Part shown: piece by piece, positions 11,201 to 23,704 of the stretch
Numbering within the stretch: position 1 is the stretch's first letter
Layout of the letters: the number at the start of each line of letters is the position of its first letter
Assembly: GCF_040712315.1 (NCBI RefSeq)
Contig: NC_134013.1
Location: 11,443,001 to 11,507,000, forward strand
Direction: 5' to 3'
DNA length: 64,000 nucleotides
Source of the DNA: Castanea sativa
Lineage: Eukaryota; Streptophyta; Magnoliopsida; Fagales; Fagaceae
Program-made: the position numbers and the translations under genes
Notes under the pieces: generated by a model
Told to the model about the DNA's origin: nothing
Seen by the model: only the letters and a program-made list of their open reading frames with translations
Databases searched by the model: none

Positions 11201-12886
11201 GGTATGATTTTCTTATTGTGTGATTTTTTCATGTAGGTTTGTGCTTTTTGTTCCAAAATTATGATTGATTTGATTGTTGACTATACTATTTTAGAACTTG
11301 TTTCGTGTGTTACTCTGTTTGGTTCCCAAGAAAATGCAAGAAAAATTTCCCATTTTGTGATGAGATTGTCGTGTTTGAGAAAATTTAACATGAGGAAACT
11401 AAGAGGCCTGAGGAATAGTAGTCAGAACTTGATTTGATTTGATTTTTTTTTTGTTTTGTTTTGTTTTTTTGTTTTTGTTGTTGTTGTTGCTGTTTCTTGC
11501 TATTTAGAGGTTTAGGGTTTTTGTTCCATAATTATGATTGTTTTGATTGTTAACTGTACTATTTTAGAATTTTTTTGTGTGTTACTCTTTGGTTGGTTCC
11601 CCAGAAAATGCAGGAAAAGACTAGGAAATGACAAGAAAGTTTTCCAATTTATGATGGTATTGGTGTGGTTGAGAAAATTTAAAATGAGGAAATTGAGAAA
11701 TTTTTAGGAATAGCAGATTGTTTTGTGTGTTACTCTCTGTTTGAGTTTTATGCGTCGGCCGAAATTGAAATACAGCTATTTGGGTGCAGTACATTAAGTT
11801 TACGAATTAAATTTAAAATGCTATGACCCATACATACCCATACATGAGATACATGGTTGCATAAAAAAAACTAAGGGCATGTTCAATACACTGATAATGA
11901 TTACTTATGAATACGAATAAATATTGCAAGGAATATAAGAAGTTGTAACCCCCTTTGTAGTAGTTTTTTCTTTCAATGAAGTATTTTACTAATAATGTGT
12001 GTGTGTGTGTATATATATATATAAATTTGTAATGGAATTACTATTCCTATGCATTTGTTTTGGTGGTAAACATGAATAGAACCATGAATCTGTTATTCAC
12101 AATATGGTATAACATGATTTGATGATATAATGGAGTTATATTCCAATCAAATGTCCTAAAATACCCTTTTATATTATATTTATACTCATTGTGGGTCTTG
12201 TTTATTGTATTTACTTTATTTAATATCATTGACCTTTGTTCAAAATTCCTGTCTCTATAACTGCTAAAAATAAAAACTGATAGCTTCTCCTCTAGATATT
12301 AAATTCTAACGAACGATAAATTTACACGCTTGAATAAAATGATGAAATATAAAAAAGCTCGACTTTTTTTTTTTTCTTTAAAGAAATAATACTGGTTTCA
12401 CAAGTTAATACATAGCTATTTTTGAATTTCGTTGCTGTCTCCATGTTTGTGCTTTTTTCTCTCAAGCATGATTATATGTTTAATGCATGAATTAATGCTG
12501 CTGTCAGATCAAACATTGCTTTTATGGCTTGCATAATCAGTTTGGGCATGTCTTGCATATATAGGCTAGAATCTGATATTCCTGCTAGATCTTCATTGTT
12601 GTACTATTGATTTTATTAATAAGGCTAATTCTTTCACTTCTATGATATTGATACCATTTCTACGTGTATGGGAAATTTTATGTAATTTTCTTGTCATAAG
12701 ATTTCTTGAGTAATATATATTTCTTAGAATTGAATGCTAAGTAATGGGTTGCATCATTACAGCTGTATGTACCATATATGTTATCTTATATATGACATTT
12801 ATATTTGGCAACCCAATGGTGATTGGGTGGTTTCTACAGCAATTGGTGAGGCTTTTCTAGGCATTTTTCAATAATGTTTACAATTC

Positions 12887-13148
12887 CATTAAAATGTGAA
12901 TCCTTCTGAAAGGTAACATGGTTTCTGGTGATTACTTACGATATTTTTATGATTAATCTGGAGAATATGACCTTTTGTTCTAGTTTCCTGGTGATAAGTT
13001 GAGTAATGTGTATTTTTCATTAAAATGTGAATCCTTCTGAAAGGTAACATGGTTTCTGGTGATTACTTACGATATTTTTATGATTAATCTGGAGAATATG
13101 ACCTTTTGTTCTAGTTTCCTGGTGATAAGTTGAGTAATGTGTATTTTT
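12887..13148 (+). repeat. Exact-looking 131-bp tandem duplication
   Basis: Copies at 12887-13017 and 13018-13148 appear identical by eye, each running from CATTAAAATGTGAATCC to GTGTATTTTTC. It lies in the non-coding part of the MULE. Confidence 0.88.
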
Positions 13149-14045
13149 CCTTGAATGGTTGTCTTCCTACCTTACGTGACCTCATAGAAGCTGTGTTTTC
13201 TCTTTAGGCATATGGTTTGATAAAGACATTGTATTGCTCGTTCACTCTAAGAATTTATGTTTTACATAGAAGAAATAAAGTCAATTTTAGTGAGAAGGGA
13301 ACCAGGAATTGTGCAAGTTGGTTAACAATTTGTTTATGTTATTGCACACGAATCAATTGACTGAATGAGTCCATTAGTGGTAATTTAATATTGACTTATT
13401 TTCAATGTATATTCCAGATGTATTATTGAGATTTTAGAGTTTGTTTAACCTGTAATTTACTCTCTCCAACAATTATAAACTCTAGTTCCACAAATCTTCA
13501 TAAATTCTTAACCCACCACAAGACACAAAGGACGAATTCTACCACCCCCATAAATAGACCTCATCCTATTATGATTCGATCCATAAAACCCTTGTGAACA
13601 CCTGTTGAAAGCAATCTTCAACATAGCAAAACAAGATTGAAATGATGAAGGTACCTGACTAGCTATCACTTTTTTCAACCACTCTTTCATCCTACATCAA
13701 CAGTATCCCTCTGAATGCCCACCACTAAGAGCCTCCCATTCCACAAAAGGACCACCCCACAAGCTTCTAATGACCCAATCAATCAAATCTTCAATCTTTT
13801 TTTATTTATTTATTTTTTTTTTTTGTGGAGGCACATAATATCATCTCTCTATTCTCTAAAGACAATGCCTGATAACTTCCCTCTTCATTGGGTCATTTAG
13901 GCAAATGATATTAGGAATTTTTTATTTATTGCGGGACTGCCACTTTGTTGAATTTTTTGTTTTTTGAGAATCTTTCTTAGATTGTTTTTGTTTTTCTTTT
14001 CAATAATGTCTATTACATGCTAATTGCTTGTCATTCTTGTGCAGT

Positions 14046-15964
14046 ATGGTTGCTGTAAATGCTGGATAGGTTGACCATGCACAGCCTGGCCCCATTGACA
14101 CGTTGGTGTTGACGTTGCAGCCCGACCATTGGTCAGATGCTATTTGGAATGGACAGATAAAACACAACACTAAAGATTTAACCAATGTATACGCATTTAA
14201 TTCATACAATGTACACGCGCTTGCTGTCATATATTAATCCATGGTTTTGTTCTGTGCAGGATCTAGGGTCCCTTACCTGCCAATGGTGGACAACCAAGTC
14301 ATTGACATCATTAAGGCACTTGGTTTGGAGGGACTCCTCAGGATCCTAGGTAAAGAGATTGACCATGGCCTGATAATGGCCTTAGTGAAGTGATAATGGC
14401 CTGAGATTCACACCTTCCACATGCCACATAGTGAGGTCACCATCACATTGCAGGATGTGGAGGTTCTTCTCGGGCTTCTTGTTGATGGTGAGGCCATAAT
14501 AGGGAGCATGTAGAAAGAATATGAGAATGTGTGCAAGGACTTCCTTGGCTTTCGACTTGTAAATGATGAGAGAAAGCAACTTAATGGCCAGAGGATTCTC
14601 ATCAAACGACTTTTGGAGCAAGTTGCCGATCCATTGCTGCCCAATGCTGAAGGGGATTAGCTGCATAAGTACGCACGATGCTACATCCTAGCACTACTTG
14701 GGGACACAATCTTCATGGATAAATTCGGTGATAGGGTGCATCTAATGTGGGTGCAATAGTTCGAAGACCTTTGCAACCCACGAAAGTACAGTTGGGGAAG
14801 TGCTTGCCTTACATAGTTGTAATGAGAGTTATGCAGGGCAAGCGATAAGAAAGCCAGTCAGATTGGTGGGTGCTTGTTGTTGGTCTAGTATTAGGCATGG
14901 GCCAAGTTCCCCTATTTGTGCCCGGCAGTTGAGCATAGCCCGCCAGTGGGTGCTTACGGTCCTCCAGTGCGTGGTCCACTATCCCTAAAGTAAGTCTCTA
15001 CTTCATACACGTCATATACATTATGTGATCATTACCTAAGCCCACAATCATGTAACTTGATTCTATTCATTTATTTTAAAGGCTTCTAGGAATTATTTAT
15101 GTCAACATTAAAAAATTTTAAACAGAGTTTCAATATATATAATTACGTTAATATACTCTAATTTTGTGACTGTCATGTGGCTTGTATGTGCTCTGTTTTT
15201 TATAAGCATTGTTTCTTATTCTGGTGATATTATTAATTGAGTAAATATCTGCAAGATTATCTTAGTAGTTATATGCTATTACATTATAGTTTAGCATTAT
15301 CTTAGTAGGAAAGTTCTAGATATTGATCCATTGTTCTTGATTGTAGGTGGTTGTGGGTCCCAAATAGAAAAACAAGCCCACCCACATCTTCAGGGACAGG
15401 TATTGTGAGCAAATAGCTTCAATGTTGCCAGGCTAGGTATGAAAATGCCTTGTTTTACATGTTTACTTGTTTTACATGTTTAGGAACAAGATATAGTTTT
15501 GGTGAACTTTGAAGTATTGTTGCCTAATGTGTTGCCTACTTGTTTTTTGGCTGTTGTAGGTGGTGTGGTAGCCATATGAAGCTGATTTAGATAACCTTCT
15601 GACGTGGTGCCTTGCAGGGATGGCAGTATGGACGGCAACGGTGACGCTTGTATGTTTCCACCTAGTAGAGAAACATACACCAGATTGTGTCGTTCATCAA
15701 TTTGGGATGATCCAAGAAATTCCTTGTGATGTTGACACTGATATAGTGCTTCATCGCATTAATTTGATGGGGAAGGTCGGTGTTGATTGGGCGCAGAGAC
15801 ATGCTGCCCATATCATTGAGTGGGGTAATTGCCTCCAACGGCGTTGTGAAGCAATGCTTGACAATATGCCTCCACACCATGAGTACTTCGACTGGTTCAA
15901 AAGGGTAACTCGGAGGTTCATCAATCATCTCGATGCGAAATTGATTCTAATGGTAACTTCTTAA
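14046..15964 (+). pseudogene. Plant mobile domain (PMD, MAIN-like) gene carried by the MULE, decayed
   Basis: Pieces of a PMD protein can be read in order. Near 14088-14150: GPIDTLVLTLQPDHWSDAIW. After an acceptor-like GTGCAG ending at 14259: SRVPYLPMVDNQVIDIIKAL, then [20 protein letters not shown] and [11 protein letters not shown]. Near 14550-14740: a segment ending RCYILALLGDTIFMDKFGDR. At 15620-15964: the C-terminal part with CFHLVEKHTPDCVVHQFG and HHEYFDWFKRVTRRFI. Stops interrupt it (TAG at 14067, TGA near 14391, TAG near 14512, 14658 and 14757). Likely introns lie near 14170-14259, 14990-15347 and 15430-15560; exact exons are uncertain. Host PMD proteins act in the nucleus on gene expression and transposon silencing; the domain is also often found in plant transposons, as here. 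Confidence 0.75.
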
Positions 15965-17299
15965 TAGAGCTTCATTCGTAAATCTTTTCCTATTTCTTTA
16001 CAAACACTAGTATGAGAATAACATTCTCCCCTTGTCATTGTCCCATTAATTTCTGAACTCCACATCATTCCTTACATGGCCAACCAAGTGTTTATCTTGA
16101 ATACAAGTATAAATCTGTGCATCTACAGAAGTAAAACTGTGAATTCAGTGAGAATAGAATTAGTAATGCTTTATTTTACTGGAACATAGCAGTGCATAAA
16201 CTTTTGATAATAGGAGTTTCTTAGAGGGAAAAACCCATTGATGCTTCTTGTACTGCCTGAATTAGATCTTGACATCTTAATTCTCACGGTGTATTACTTA
16301 AATTTGCTAATTTAATCATGATATGGTTGCGTGGTCTTGGTTGGCAATAGTTAAGTTGGGAAATCAGATTGGTGAGCATCACAATTGTGCTTGATTTAGA
16401 CTTCTACGATTACAAGCTTGATGAGCAGAACATATGCTTGTGTGCATGAATACACTCATTTTCTGCATCTTCTGAGTAGTTTAAGTGCTGAATTCTGCTC
16501 AAAACATTCCCCACAGTTGTGTGCTTTCTTTAATCCTCTACAAATGGTTTTGGCCTCACAATTGTGCTCCCTTGTGTCTTCAATTATTTTTATGAATATG
16601 ACACACATGCTTGTGCAGATGAATGCTCTTTGTTTTTTCAAAAATGAGTTCCATATTGGCTATTGAGTTGAATGTCACGGAGTGGACTTTGATAGAATAT
16701 TTATGGAATGAAGAAGTATGGTATAACTAACAAACAATATGTAAGGATATGGATTGTAATAATTGGTAGTGAACAAAAACTTATGCAATGGTTTTATTTT
16801 TCCCCTTTAGATAATAGGATTTTATTGAGAAAGAGGAGATACCTTAAGCACACAAGTGAAGTGATAAACTGTTGAAATTACTATACTCTATTGTTCATTG
16901 GCATTGTTGATTTGGTATTGCATTACTAATAGTTTATGAGAACATATAATTTACTCAGCAACTGCCCTACTACGGCTAATATTGTATGATAGTGTTTATA
17001 TTGGTATTCCAATAAAATAACATCATTTTAGTCAAAGGTAACACTTGGTTTAATAAGATGATGATGCAAAAGCTTTTGTTTAGTAGTTACACTGTTGCTC
17101 TCTAGGAATTTTCTCTTGGGTAATACTAGATGCCCCTCTTCTGTCTTACAAGGTCTCATAAAGGCATGAATTTGTAGATGAGAAGATGCAAGGATGTTAG
17201 TTTGAGTTCTGAAATTGTAAAAAAAAGAAAAGCAAAAAATAGTGTAAATCAAGCATTAGACACTCGGTTTCCTTTTTGAACTGGAGTTCACTAGCAGCG

Positions 17300-18809
17300 A
17301 GTACGCCAGGCTGAGAGTTCGAAAGAATTTACTGTCAAATGCCACTGTCATAAGTACGCCAGGCCCAAAATACAAAGCGCAGTAACGTAGTACCAGCTAT
17401 GTCCCTAGGTATGGTGTAATAGTTGTACTGGCTATCCAGATCCTGATCTAAGTATGCCAATAACAACTTTTGCAACCTTTGGTAAGACTGCTCCCAATCC
17501 CCAAATATCTTAGCAATTGCCTTTTGTTTTGCGTCTCATACCTTATAGTAAGAAAGCTTATGATCATACTTAGTATGTATGATGTCCTAGAGTTGATCAA
17601 TACGAGCAGTGTGATCTTGTCGCAATTTTCCCACAATTTCTTATGCAACAAAATTAGAATCCATCATTTTACCGTCATTTCGCAGGCCAAAGGATATACA
17701 ACTGCGTGGACCCATATAAGACGTGACCATCTATAGACCATTAAGTTTAGCCGTCATGAATGCCCCAATGTACCACTTGCAATTGGTGTCAATGCATGTG
17801 GCGCACAATTTAGTTTTGATCGACCTCCGGATTGTAAAATTTCTATTCTCCTTTGCTACATATATTATCAATGCACGCTTCACCGCCTCTTTATTTGCAA
17901 AAGTCAACCCTTTACTAAAATGCATCCCATCTTCCCAAGTAGAAACAAATGGTATTTGAAAACATAAATGATCAACCATATTTTCCTAAGTATTTGCGTA
18001 GAATGACTCGGTAGAAGGTGTGTAGGTAGTGGTCGTATTTGTATCATGTTGGACGCCATAATCATCGTCCACATCACCTTCATCATGGTACTCCATATTT
18101 TCCTTTGCAAAATTGGGAATAAGTTCATGGTCATCCATATCCCTGTCAAAGTTGTCTCGCTCAATCCTTTCTTCTTTCTCATCCATATCATCAAGATTTT
18201 CACCATCATTCGCAGCATGATCTTTGTCTTCGTCTTCCTCTCTTAAATGTGTCTCTTGAGGTTCGAGTGTTTCACCAGTATTGACAGCATGATCTTGAGA
18301 TAGAAGTGTATAATCTCTCATTGTAGTGCATCCATAATATATGGCTGTAAATTGTAAGGATGTAGTTGTTTGTTGCATCTCCTCAGCATCAACTTTGCAA
18401 GCGGCTCCGAACTTACGTACAACTCAGCAGCATTTACTTGAGGCATTTTATGGATCCTATTAAACATGATCTTTACATGTTTGTCTTCTTTGATCGCCAT
18501 ATACCTGTAATTTATCTGTTCATAAAGGACTTCTTGTGGGTAACGGTAAATAATCTTTATGTCATAACACGCAGGGTTCAAATTCAATTCTTCCATTATT
18601 TTCATCTTCAAATCATTTAACATCTTCAACTTACGACGTATCATCATATAATAGCATTTGATACCCGGCTCTTTAAATGGGAATCCGTCAATCTCATCAG
18701 GATTGAGAAGGGGTCCACTGTAATATACATTTATATCAATATTCTTCAGAGATTGTGAACCTATTAGAGTCAAGTGTAATATGTTAGTGACATGTTTTAT
18801 CTCTTTCAT
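17300..18809 (-). pseudogene. MULE transposase (MURA) N-terminal half, broken
   Basis: Reading down from 18809: an N-terminal segment (MKEIKHVTNILHLTLIGSQS...), a frameshift near 18320-18378, an acidic segment to 17986, a TAG where Trp is expected after YANT, then the MuDR DNA-binding-like region 17731-17979 with FANKEAVKRALIIYVAKENR, FTIRRS and LCATCIDTNCKWYIGAF (two-Cys zinc-binding pattern). Beyond it, frames with several stops give MVTSYMGPRSC, EIVGKLRQDHTARI and DAKQKAIAKIFGDWEQSY. The catalytic DDE region that should follow is not recognisable below 17300. The protein would bind the terminal repeats and cut DNA; this copy cannot make it. Confidence 0.78.
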
Positions 18810-19620
18810 TTAACATCAATTACAAAACCATTTTATCTACTCAAAGTACAAAAATTACAACTTCTTACATCATATGCATATACAAACACACCCCACATTT
18901 GCATATACTCACCCCACATCACATACAAACACACTCAATCATTATCATTTCATACTCAAACAAATAAAAAAACTAAAGACAAAACTCACCCCATTACAAA
19001 ATTTCAACTCATTCTAACAAAAATATAAAGAAAAATATTAAACCAAACAACAACAAAAATAACCTAACAATACAAATATATATCTATAATATTTTTTACT
19101 TTTTATTACAGCATAGCAAATATATACACTAACTTGTTACATCATATGCATATACAAACCCCACATTTGCATATACTCACCCTATCACATACAAACACAC
19201 TCAATTATTATCATTTGTTTCTAAAATAAAAAAATAAAAAATCATTAATCATACTTAAACCAAAAAAAACTAAACACATAACTCACTCCATTACAAACCT
19301 TCAAATCATTCTATCAAAAATATAAAGAACAATATCAAAAAAAAAAAAAAAGTCATGATATACATACCCATAAAAAAACCTAACAATACATATATATGTA
19401 ATTAACAACTAGAGAGAGTGAGAAACCTTACCTGACACGAGGATGTGAAAATATGGATGATGAGTTTGATTTGGAGTTTTGTAATGGGGGTGAGTTTTGT
19501 ATGAGAGTGAGAGAGAGAGAGAGGAAGAGAGAGTTGTTGGGTTTTTTGGAGGAAAAAACGAAGAGCCCCAGACCCACATTATGAGGACTAAGGTCAGTAG
19601 CTGCCCTAACCACGTGGAAG
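18810..19620. other. Non-coding MULE interior with imperfect local repeats
   Basis: AC/AT-rich sequence with a diverged direct repeat: blocks such as CATATGCATATACAAACA, CACATTTGCATATACTCACC and AAACACACTCAAT(C/T)ATTATC occur near 18870-18945 and again near 19142-19215. No coding sequence is seen. Confidence 0.6.
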
Positions 19621-19639
19621 CTTGTGGACCAAAGATTGC

Positions 19640-19977
19640 AAATCGAGTCTCAAATACTCGATTACTCTTTTTAAAAACCGAGTCTCTAAGGCTTGATATC
19701 TAGCTGGAATCCACGTCAGATGTAGGTATGAACATAAATCGAGCATTTAAGGGTTGAGATATAAATCGAGTCTCTAAGACTCGATTTCCAGGTGGACACC
19801 ACGTGGAAAAGGGTTAGCTCAGATCTGATCAAAACATGAAAACCGAGTCTTTGAAACTCGATTTATAGGCCCTAAAACGAGTCTTTTAGACTCGAGATGT
19901 TAGTATGAAATATACTTTCAAAATAGTGCCTACTAATTATATTGTTTGGCAAACAGTGTTAATTTCCAATTTTCGCC
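19640..19977 (-). repeat. Right terminal inverted repeat of the MULE
   Basis: Inverted counterpart of 10511-10835. It shows the same GAGTCTCTAAGACTCGATTT and CCAGGTGGACACCA tracts in reverse order and ends at TTTTCGCC before the target repeat ACAAAACTA. The inner limit is approximate. Confidence 0.8.
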
Positions 19978-20085
19978 ACAAAACTAGGAAGAAGGGCAGA
20001 AAAAAAAAACCCCCCCGTTGGTGATGGAGTGGGTTTGATGAAGAAGAAGAAGAAGAAAAAAATGTTTTTGGTAGTAGAGTGGGTA

Positions 20086-21223
20086 GCGCTGTAAACTAGC
20101 CGAGTTTTGTCGAGTAGTGAATGTCCATGCTTGACTTGACAACAACAGTAGAATGTTCAAGCTTGGCTTGAGTTTGATACGAACCTACAAATAATGTTCA
20201 AGTTTGAACTTGTTATAAAGTATAAAAGCTTGAGCTCGGCTTGGCCTGACTTGATTCATTGGTCAAGCCAAGCTCGAGCTCAATATCAAGTCCAAACTCA
20301 AGCTCAATATCATGTTTTTGAGTTTGAGATCCAACATAAGTGTATTATCAAGCCTATATTAAGTTTATTATCTAGCCTATTTGGTTTGGATGAGTGGTCT
20401 CAACTTATAATTAATTAAAGTCTTAGAAGGATATGAGTTTACTTGTCAAGCTCATATTATTACCAAACTCATAAATAAGTCTAGGCTCAACTTGTTTTAT
20501 TACTTTTGTATCGAGCCTTGGTGTTCACAAGCTTGTTCATGGACAATATTTTTTACTCGGGCTCGGTTCGTTTATTAAACAAACCTAAAACTAAATTTTA
20601 ACTGATGGGAACGACGAGAAGGGCTCACAGACGGGTATAATGCTACAGACAACCTATACTCCCCCATGACGAGAGAAACATTGCCACGTCACTGACGAAG
20701 ATAACAAAATGATTTAATGCCGGCAGTAATACCTCGAGCGGTTACGACGCCAGCTGGGTAGACCGTTGGAAACATATTAAAGACCCATTACTCGGCCAGG
20801 AGCACCATTAAGCCAGGAATTAATGCCACAACGGCTAGACAAAAAAAAAAAAAAGGTATATAAAGCCTTTGCACCACCCACATAGAGAGGGAGAGAAAAA
20901 AAAACACAATTATATGAAAAACAAAGCAATTCTTTTATAAAACTCTATTTTCTTTTGTGCTAACTTTGGCATCGGAGGTGTTGTGGCAGGCACCACACCG
21001 GTGACCAAGTAAAGAAGCTTCTATCTTATTCGCAGGAGTGATACTGTCATCACCTGGACGGATTACCACCGGCTGGTATTCATCTGGACGAACCTTCATC
21101 AACTGACGATATTCTGCTTCATCATTAACCTTGGCTTGTTTATAAACAAACAAACATGAACAAGCTTTTTATCGAGCTAAGTCTAAGCTGTTTATGAATG
21201 ACTTGGTTCATTTACAGCCTTAG
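20086..21223. mobile_element. MITE-like element (about 0.6 kb) interrupted by a solo LTR
   Basis: Flanked by the 9-bp direct repeat GAGTGGGTA at 20077-20085 and 21224-21232. Ends are roughly inverted: GCTGTAAACTAGCC near the left and GGTTCATTTACAGC near the right. The interior has many AGCTTG/CAAGCT palindromic words and no coding sequence. The class is uncertain; a 9-bp target repeat would suit a MULE-type MITE. Flanking GAAGAAG-rich DNA makes chance flank repeats more likely, so confidence is moderate. Confidence 0.5.
20603..21124 (+). mobile_element. Solo LTR (522 bp), Tat/Gypsy-like family
   Basis: Runs from TGATGGGAACGACG to CTGCTTCATCA with a perfect target duplication, TTAAC, at 20598-20602 and 21125-21129. 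It shares the tract CTAACTTTGGCATCGGAGG and the following CACCACACCGGTGACCA with the gag-only element's LTR. No internal region remains, so the two LTRs of the original insertion recombined. Confidence 0.9.
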
Positions 21224-21232
21224 GAGTGGGTA

Positions 21233-22100
21233 CGAAAAAGAAAGAAAGAAGAAGTAGAGAAAAAGCCAAAAAAGAAAAAAGAAAAAGAAGGAAGCCGGTG
21301 GAACTCAGTAGAAGAAGAGAGAAAGAAAGAAAAAGAAAGAATGAAGAAGAAGACAAAAAAGTTGTTGGTGGTAGAGTGGGTATGAAGAAGAAAGAGAAGT
21401 AGAGAAAAGCAAAAAAAGAAAGAGAAAAAGAAAAGAAAAGGGGAAGCCGTAGAGTTGACATCAGAGAAGCTGTGGGCTCCACAAAGTTCAAAAATTTACA
21501 AAGTTGCCATTGAGCTATGCATCTCACTATTTGAAAACACCAGATTCTTGTTTTGTGTTTTCATCACTTTAATTCAAAATTTGTGAGTTTTGAGTGATGG
21601 AAACATAATGTAAAAATCAAGCCAAACAAAAAAATATGTGTGAATCCTATATGTTTTGATAACTCAGTTATAAGTTTTGGATCATATCACTCAAAACTCT
21701 TTGAAACCAAATAGACCCATAATTATCAAAAAAAAGAAAAAAGAAAAAAGAAAAACAACTGTACAAAGCCGCACTACAGCTGTATTCATCTTGATTCATG
21801 GAGCGAATAGCCCAAATTGCCAGCATGTTGAAATTACATTAAATTTGGTCCCTGTTTAGGCCATGTCACAATAAAAAATTAAAAAGAAAAAGGACATCAA
21901 TTATAGATGGTTGATGATGATGCAATGTGATACCAGTAACTATTATTAAGAATGATCACTTTAGTTCAACTATTTTTTTTAATAAAAAAATCTTAAATTT
22001 TTTTTTTCCCTAAGGTCTGGCCTTAGAATATAAAACATTTTGCTCTCTTTCATTGGAAAAGGGGCTTGTTTGAAACTCCAAAAAGACATATTCTGTAGTA
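21233..22100. other. Unit A promoter-distal end with conserved CAGCTG block
   Basis: Purine-rich GAAAGAAGAAG tracts (21233-21450) give a spurious minus-strand open frame. From 21755 the block ACTGTACAAAGCCGCACTAC, then AGCTGTATTCATCTTGATTC, starts the sequence shared with units B, C and D. It is followed by AATTTGGTCCCTGTTTAGGC and GGACATCAATTATAGATG. Confidence 0.6.
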
Positions 22101-22887
22101 TGATTGACTTAATTTTCCTTTACCAACTCCATTGATTTGTATAATACTTAATTACTTAAAAACATAAGCATGAGTTCTATTTAGCATAATTGATAATCAT
22201 TGTCAAAAGCTAAGAGCTTTATAGTTTAATGCCTCAATGGCATAGCTTTAATTGTTTCAAATAATAATAAAATAAAAAATAACTCATTTTTAAGTGTGTA
22301 TGCAATCAGAAAAATGAACTAAAAAAACATTTTCCCATATTTAATATGGGAATTAAATTAATAACGTTTCTTCTAATTTCAAATAATGATTTGAATCACT
22401 TTAAAGCAATAAGAAAACAAAACATTATTATAATTATAATTATTATGAATGTAATATTAATTGACTCCTATTTCCTATGGCCCATCCTACCGACTACTAA
22501 ACGATTAGGTTTTAAAAATATATCTTAATTTTTATTAAAGGGCAATTAGAATCATTAGATGGGCTCATAGGAATCAAGCCAATCAAGCAGTAGGGTGGAA
22601 TTTATTTTATTTTTAAGAGTATGGTGGATGTTTTTAATTCATGGGAGCTGTTCCACAAGAAAAATTAAAATATTGTACTAGGTTGTATGTTTTTTTTTTC
22701 TTTTTCAAACTTATGGAAACCAGATCATGCCAGGTGGACATGACTGATCATTATCCAAAACGGGTCAAACTTGGACTACCCATTGTAAAAAGCCTATATA
22801 AGTGTATAAATATAATGAAAGAATAAATGAGTCAACTTTTGAACAGGGTAGGTGACCCAAGCTCAAGTACGAACTTACCATTACTAA

Positions 22888-23192
22888 GTTTGGATAGAAT
22901 TTATTTTACTAAAATTAAAAATAGTAATAAAATAATTTTTAAATGTATAAATAGTATCGTGTGACTTATTTTTAATAAAAAAATTGCTAAAAAGTGAAGT
23001 TTGAGTCTCATAAATAGTATATAGTGCACTGTTCATGGTTGAATTACTCAAAAGTTGCGGTTACTGTTTATATACTGTACATAAACAGTAGTCTTTGTCC
23101 CTTAAAAGCTGAGAGGCTGTGTGCAGGAAAAAAAAAAGAGCTGAAACGTGAATGCAATAAACGTAAACGCAATAATTTGTATCCAAACATAT
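22888..23192. mobile_element. MITE, PIF/Harbinger-like (305 bp)
   Basis: Inserted in unit B between ACCATTACTAA and TAAGTCACTAGATCAC; unit A has these joined without the insert near 1040. Target repeat TAA at 22885-22887 and 23193-23195. Ends GTTTGGATAG...TATCCAAACATAT are imperfectly inverted. Internal AATAATTTTTAAATGTATAA is shared with the element at 46136-46370, so they are one family. Confidence 0.7.
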
Positions 23193-23704
23193 TAAGTCAC
23201 TAGATCACAATCAATCTTATCATACTCAATTATATGATGTTTCAGAGCCACTACCTCGTCAAAGTTAATCGGATTAGTTTTCCCAGATTCAATTTTGAAT
23301 TTATTAGCTTTGTCCATTCCTAACAACTTAATGCCTGTCGTCAAGGATAATGTTGTGATTATTATGAAAATTACAAGCATGTTTATTGCACTGTCTAAGT
23401 CAGGATTCATGTAATTTTTATAGTGATAAAGCGGGTGGTTGGCTTTAAACTGACCGTTGGAGTTTTTTCCGTCAGGAGTTATGCCTATCATTATCATATC
23501 GTCATATACTTGAAATTTACTTTCTAATACATGTAACTTAATTTTAACGATGTGATTGTGCTTTTCACAAACTTAATTGGATATGTGCATGATTAATCAA
23601 TTCTCGAGTAATTAATTAATTGAATTGTGGTCAAATTTATAACCCAGCAGTTACTGATAATTTCCTTCTCTCTATTAATCAAATGGTTAAAAATTATCTT
23701 TTAC

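Larger units (their letters stand above)
10511..19977. mobile_element. 9.5-kb Mutator-like (MULE) transposon carrying a PMD gene
   Basis: Long terminal inverted repeats of about 320-340 bp lie at each end. The left starts GGCCAAAATTTGAAATTAAC; the right, read on the minus strand, starts GGCGAAAATTGGAAATTAAC. A 9-bp target duplication flanks them: ACAAAACCA at 10502-10510 and ACAAAACTA at 19978-19986, one mismatch. Nine bp is the usual MULE target size. Inside are a PMD pseudogene on the plus strand (14046-15964) and a decayed MURA transposase on the minus strand (17300-18809), converging on each other. Other tracts are a CTCTCAC-rich region and an exact 131-bp tandem duplication. Numerous stops show the copy is dead. 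Confidence 0.88.
93..22100. repeat. Tandem segmental duplication, unit A
   Basis: First copy of the array unit. I place its start at the block GATT(T/G)AATTTTCCTTTA, which recurs near 22100, 29325, 46905 and 55867. The unit carries the 3980-4534 GASA gene and ends with the CAGCTGTACAAAG...CACTACAGCTGTATTCAT block at 21755-21800 and the GGACATCAATTATAGATG block at 21892. It is inflated by a gag-only LTR element, a 9.5-kb MULE and a MITE with a nested solo LTR; without these it is about 9 kb. Borders are approximate, from reading by eye. Confidence 0.7.

Noticed and set aside
10856..11236. 126-aa His/Ser/Pro-rich ORF
   Set aside because: Low-complexity CTCTCAC repeats; two overlapping frames are open for the same reason.
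17986..18246. Plus-strand ORF opposite the MULE transposase (18046-18246)
   Set aside because: Shadow of the acidic minus-strand transposase segment.
21192..21527. 111-aa minus-strand Phe/Leu/Ser-rich ORF
   Set aside because: Reverse of GAAAAAGAAAG tracts, no domain, no conservation in sister units.
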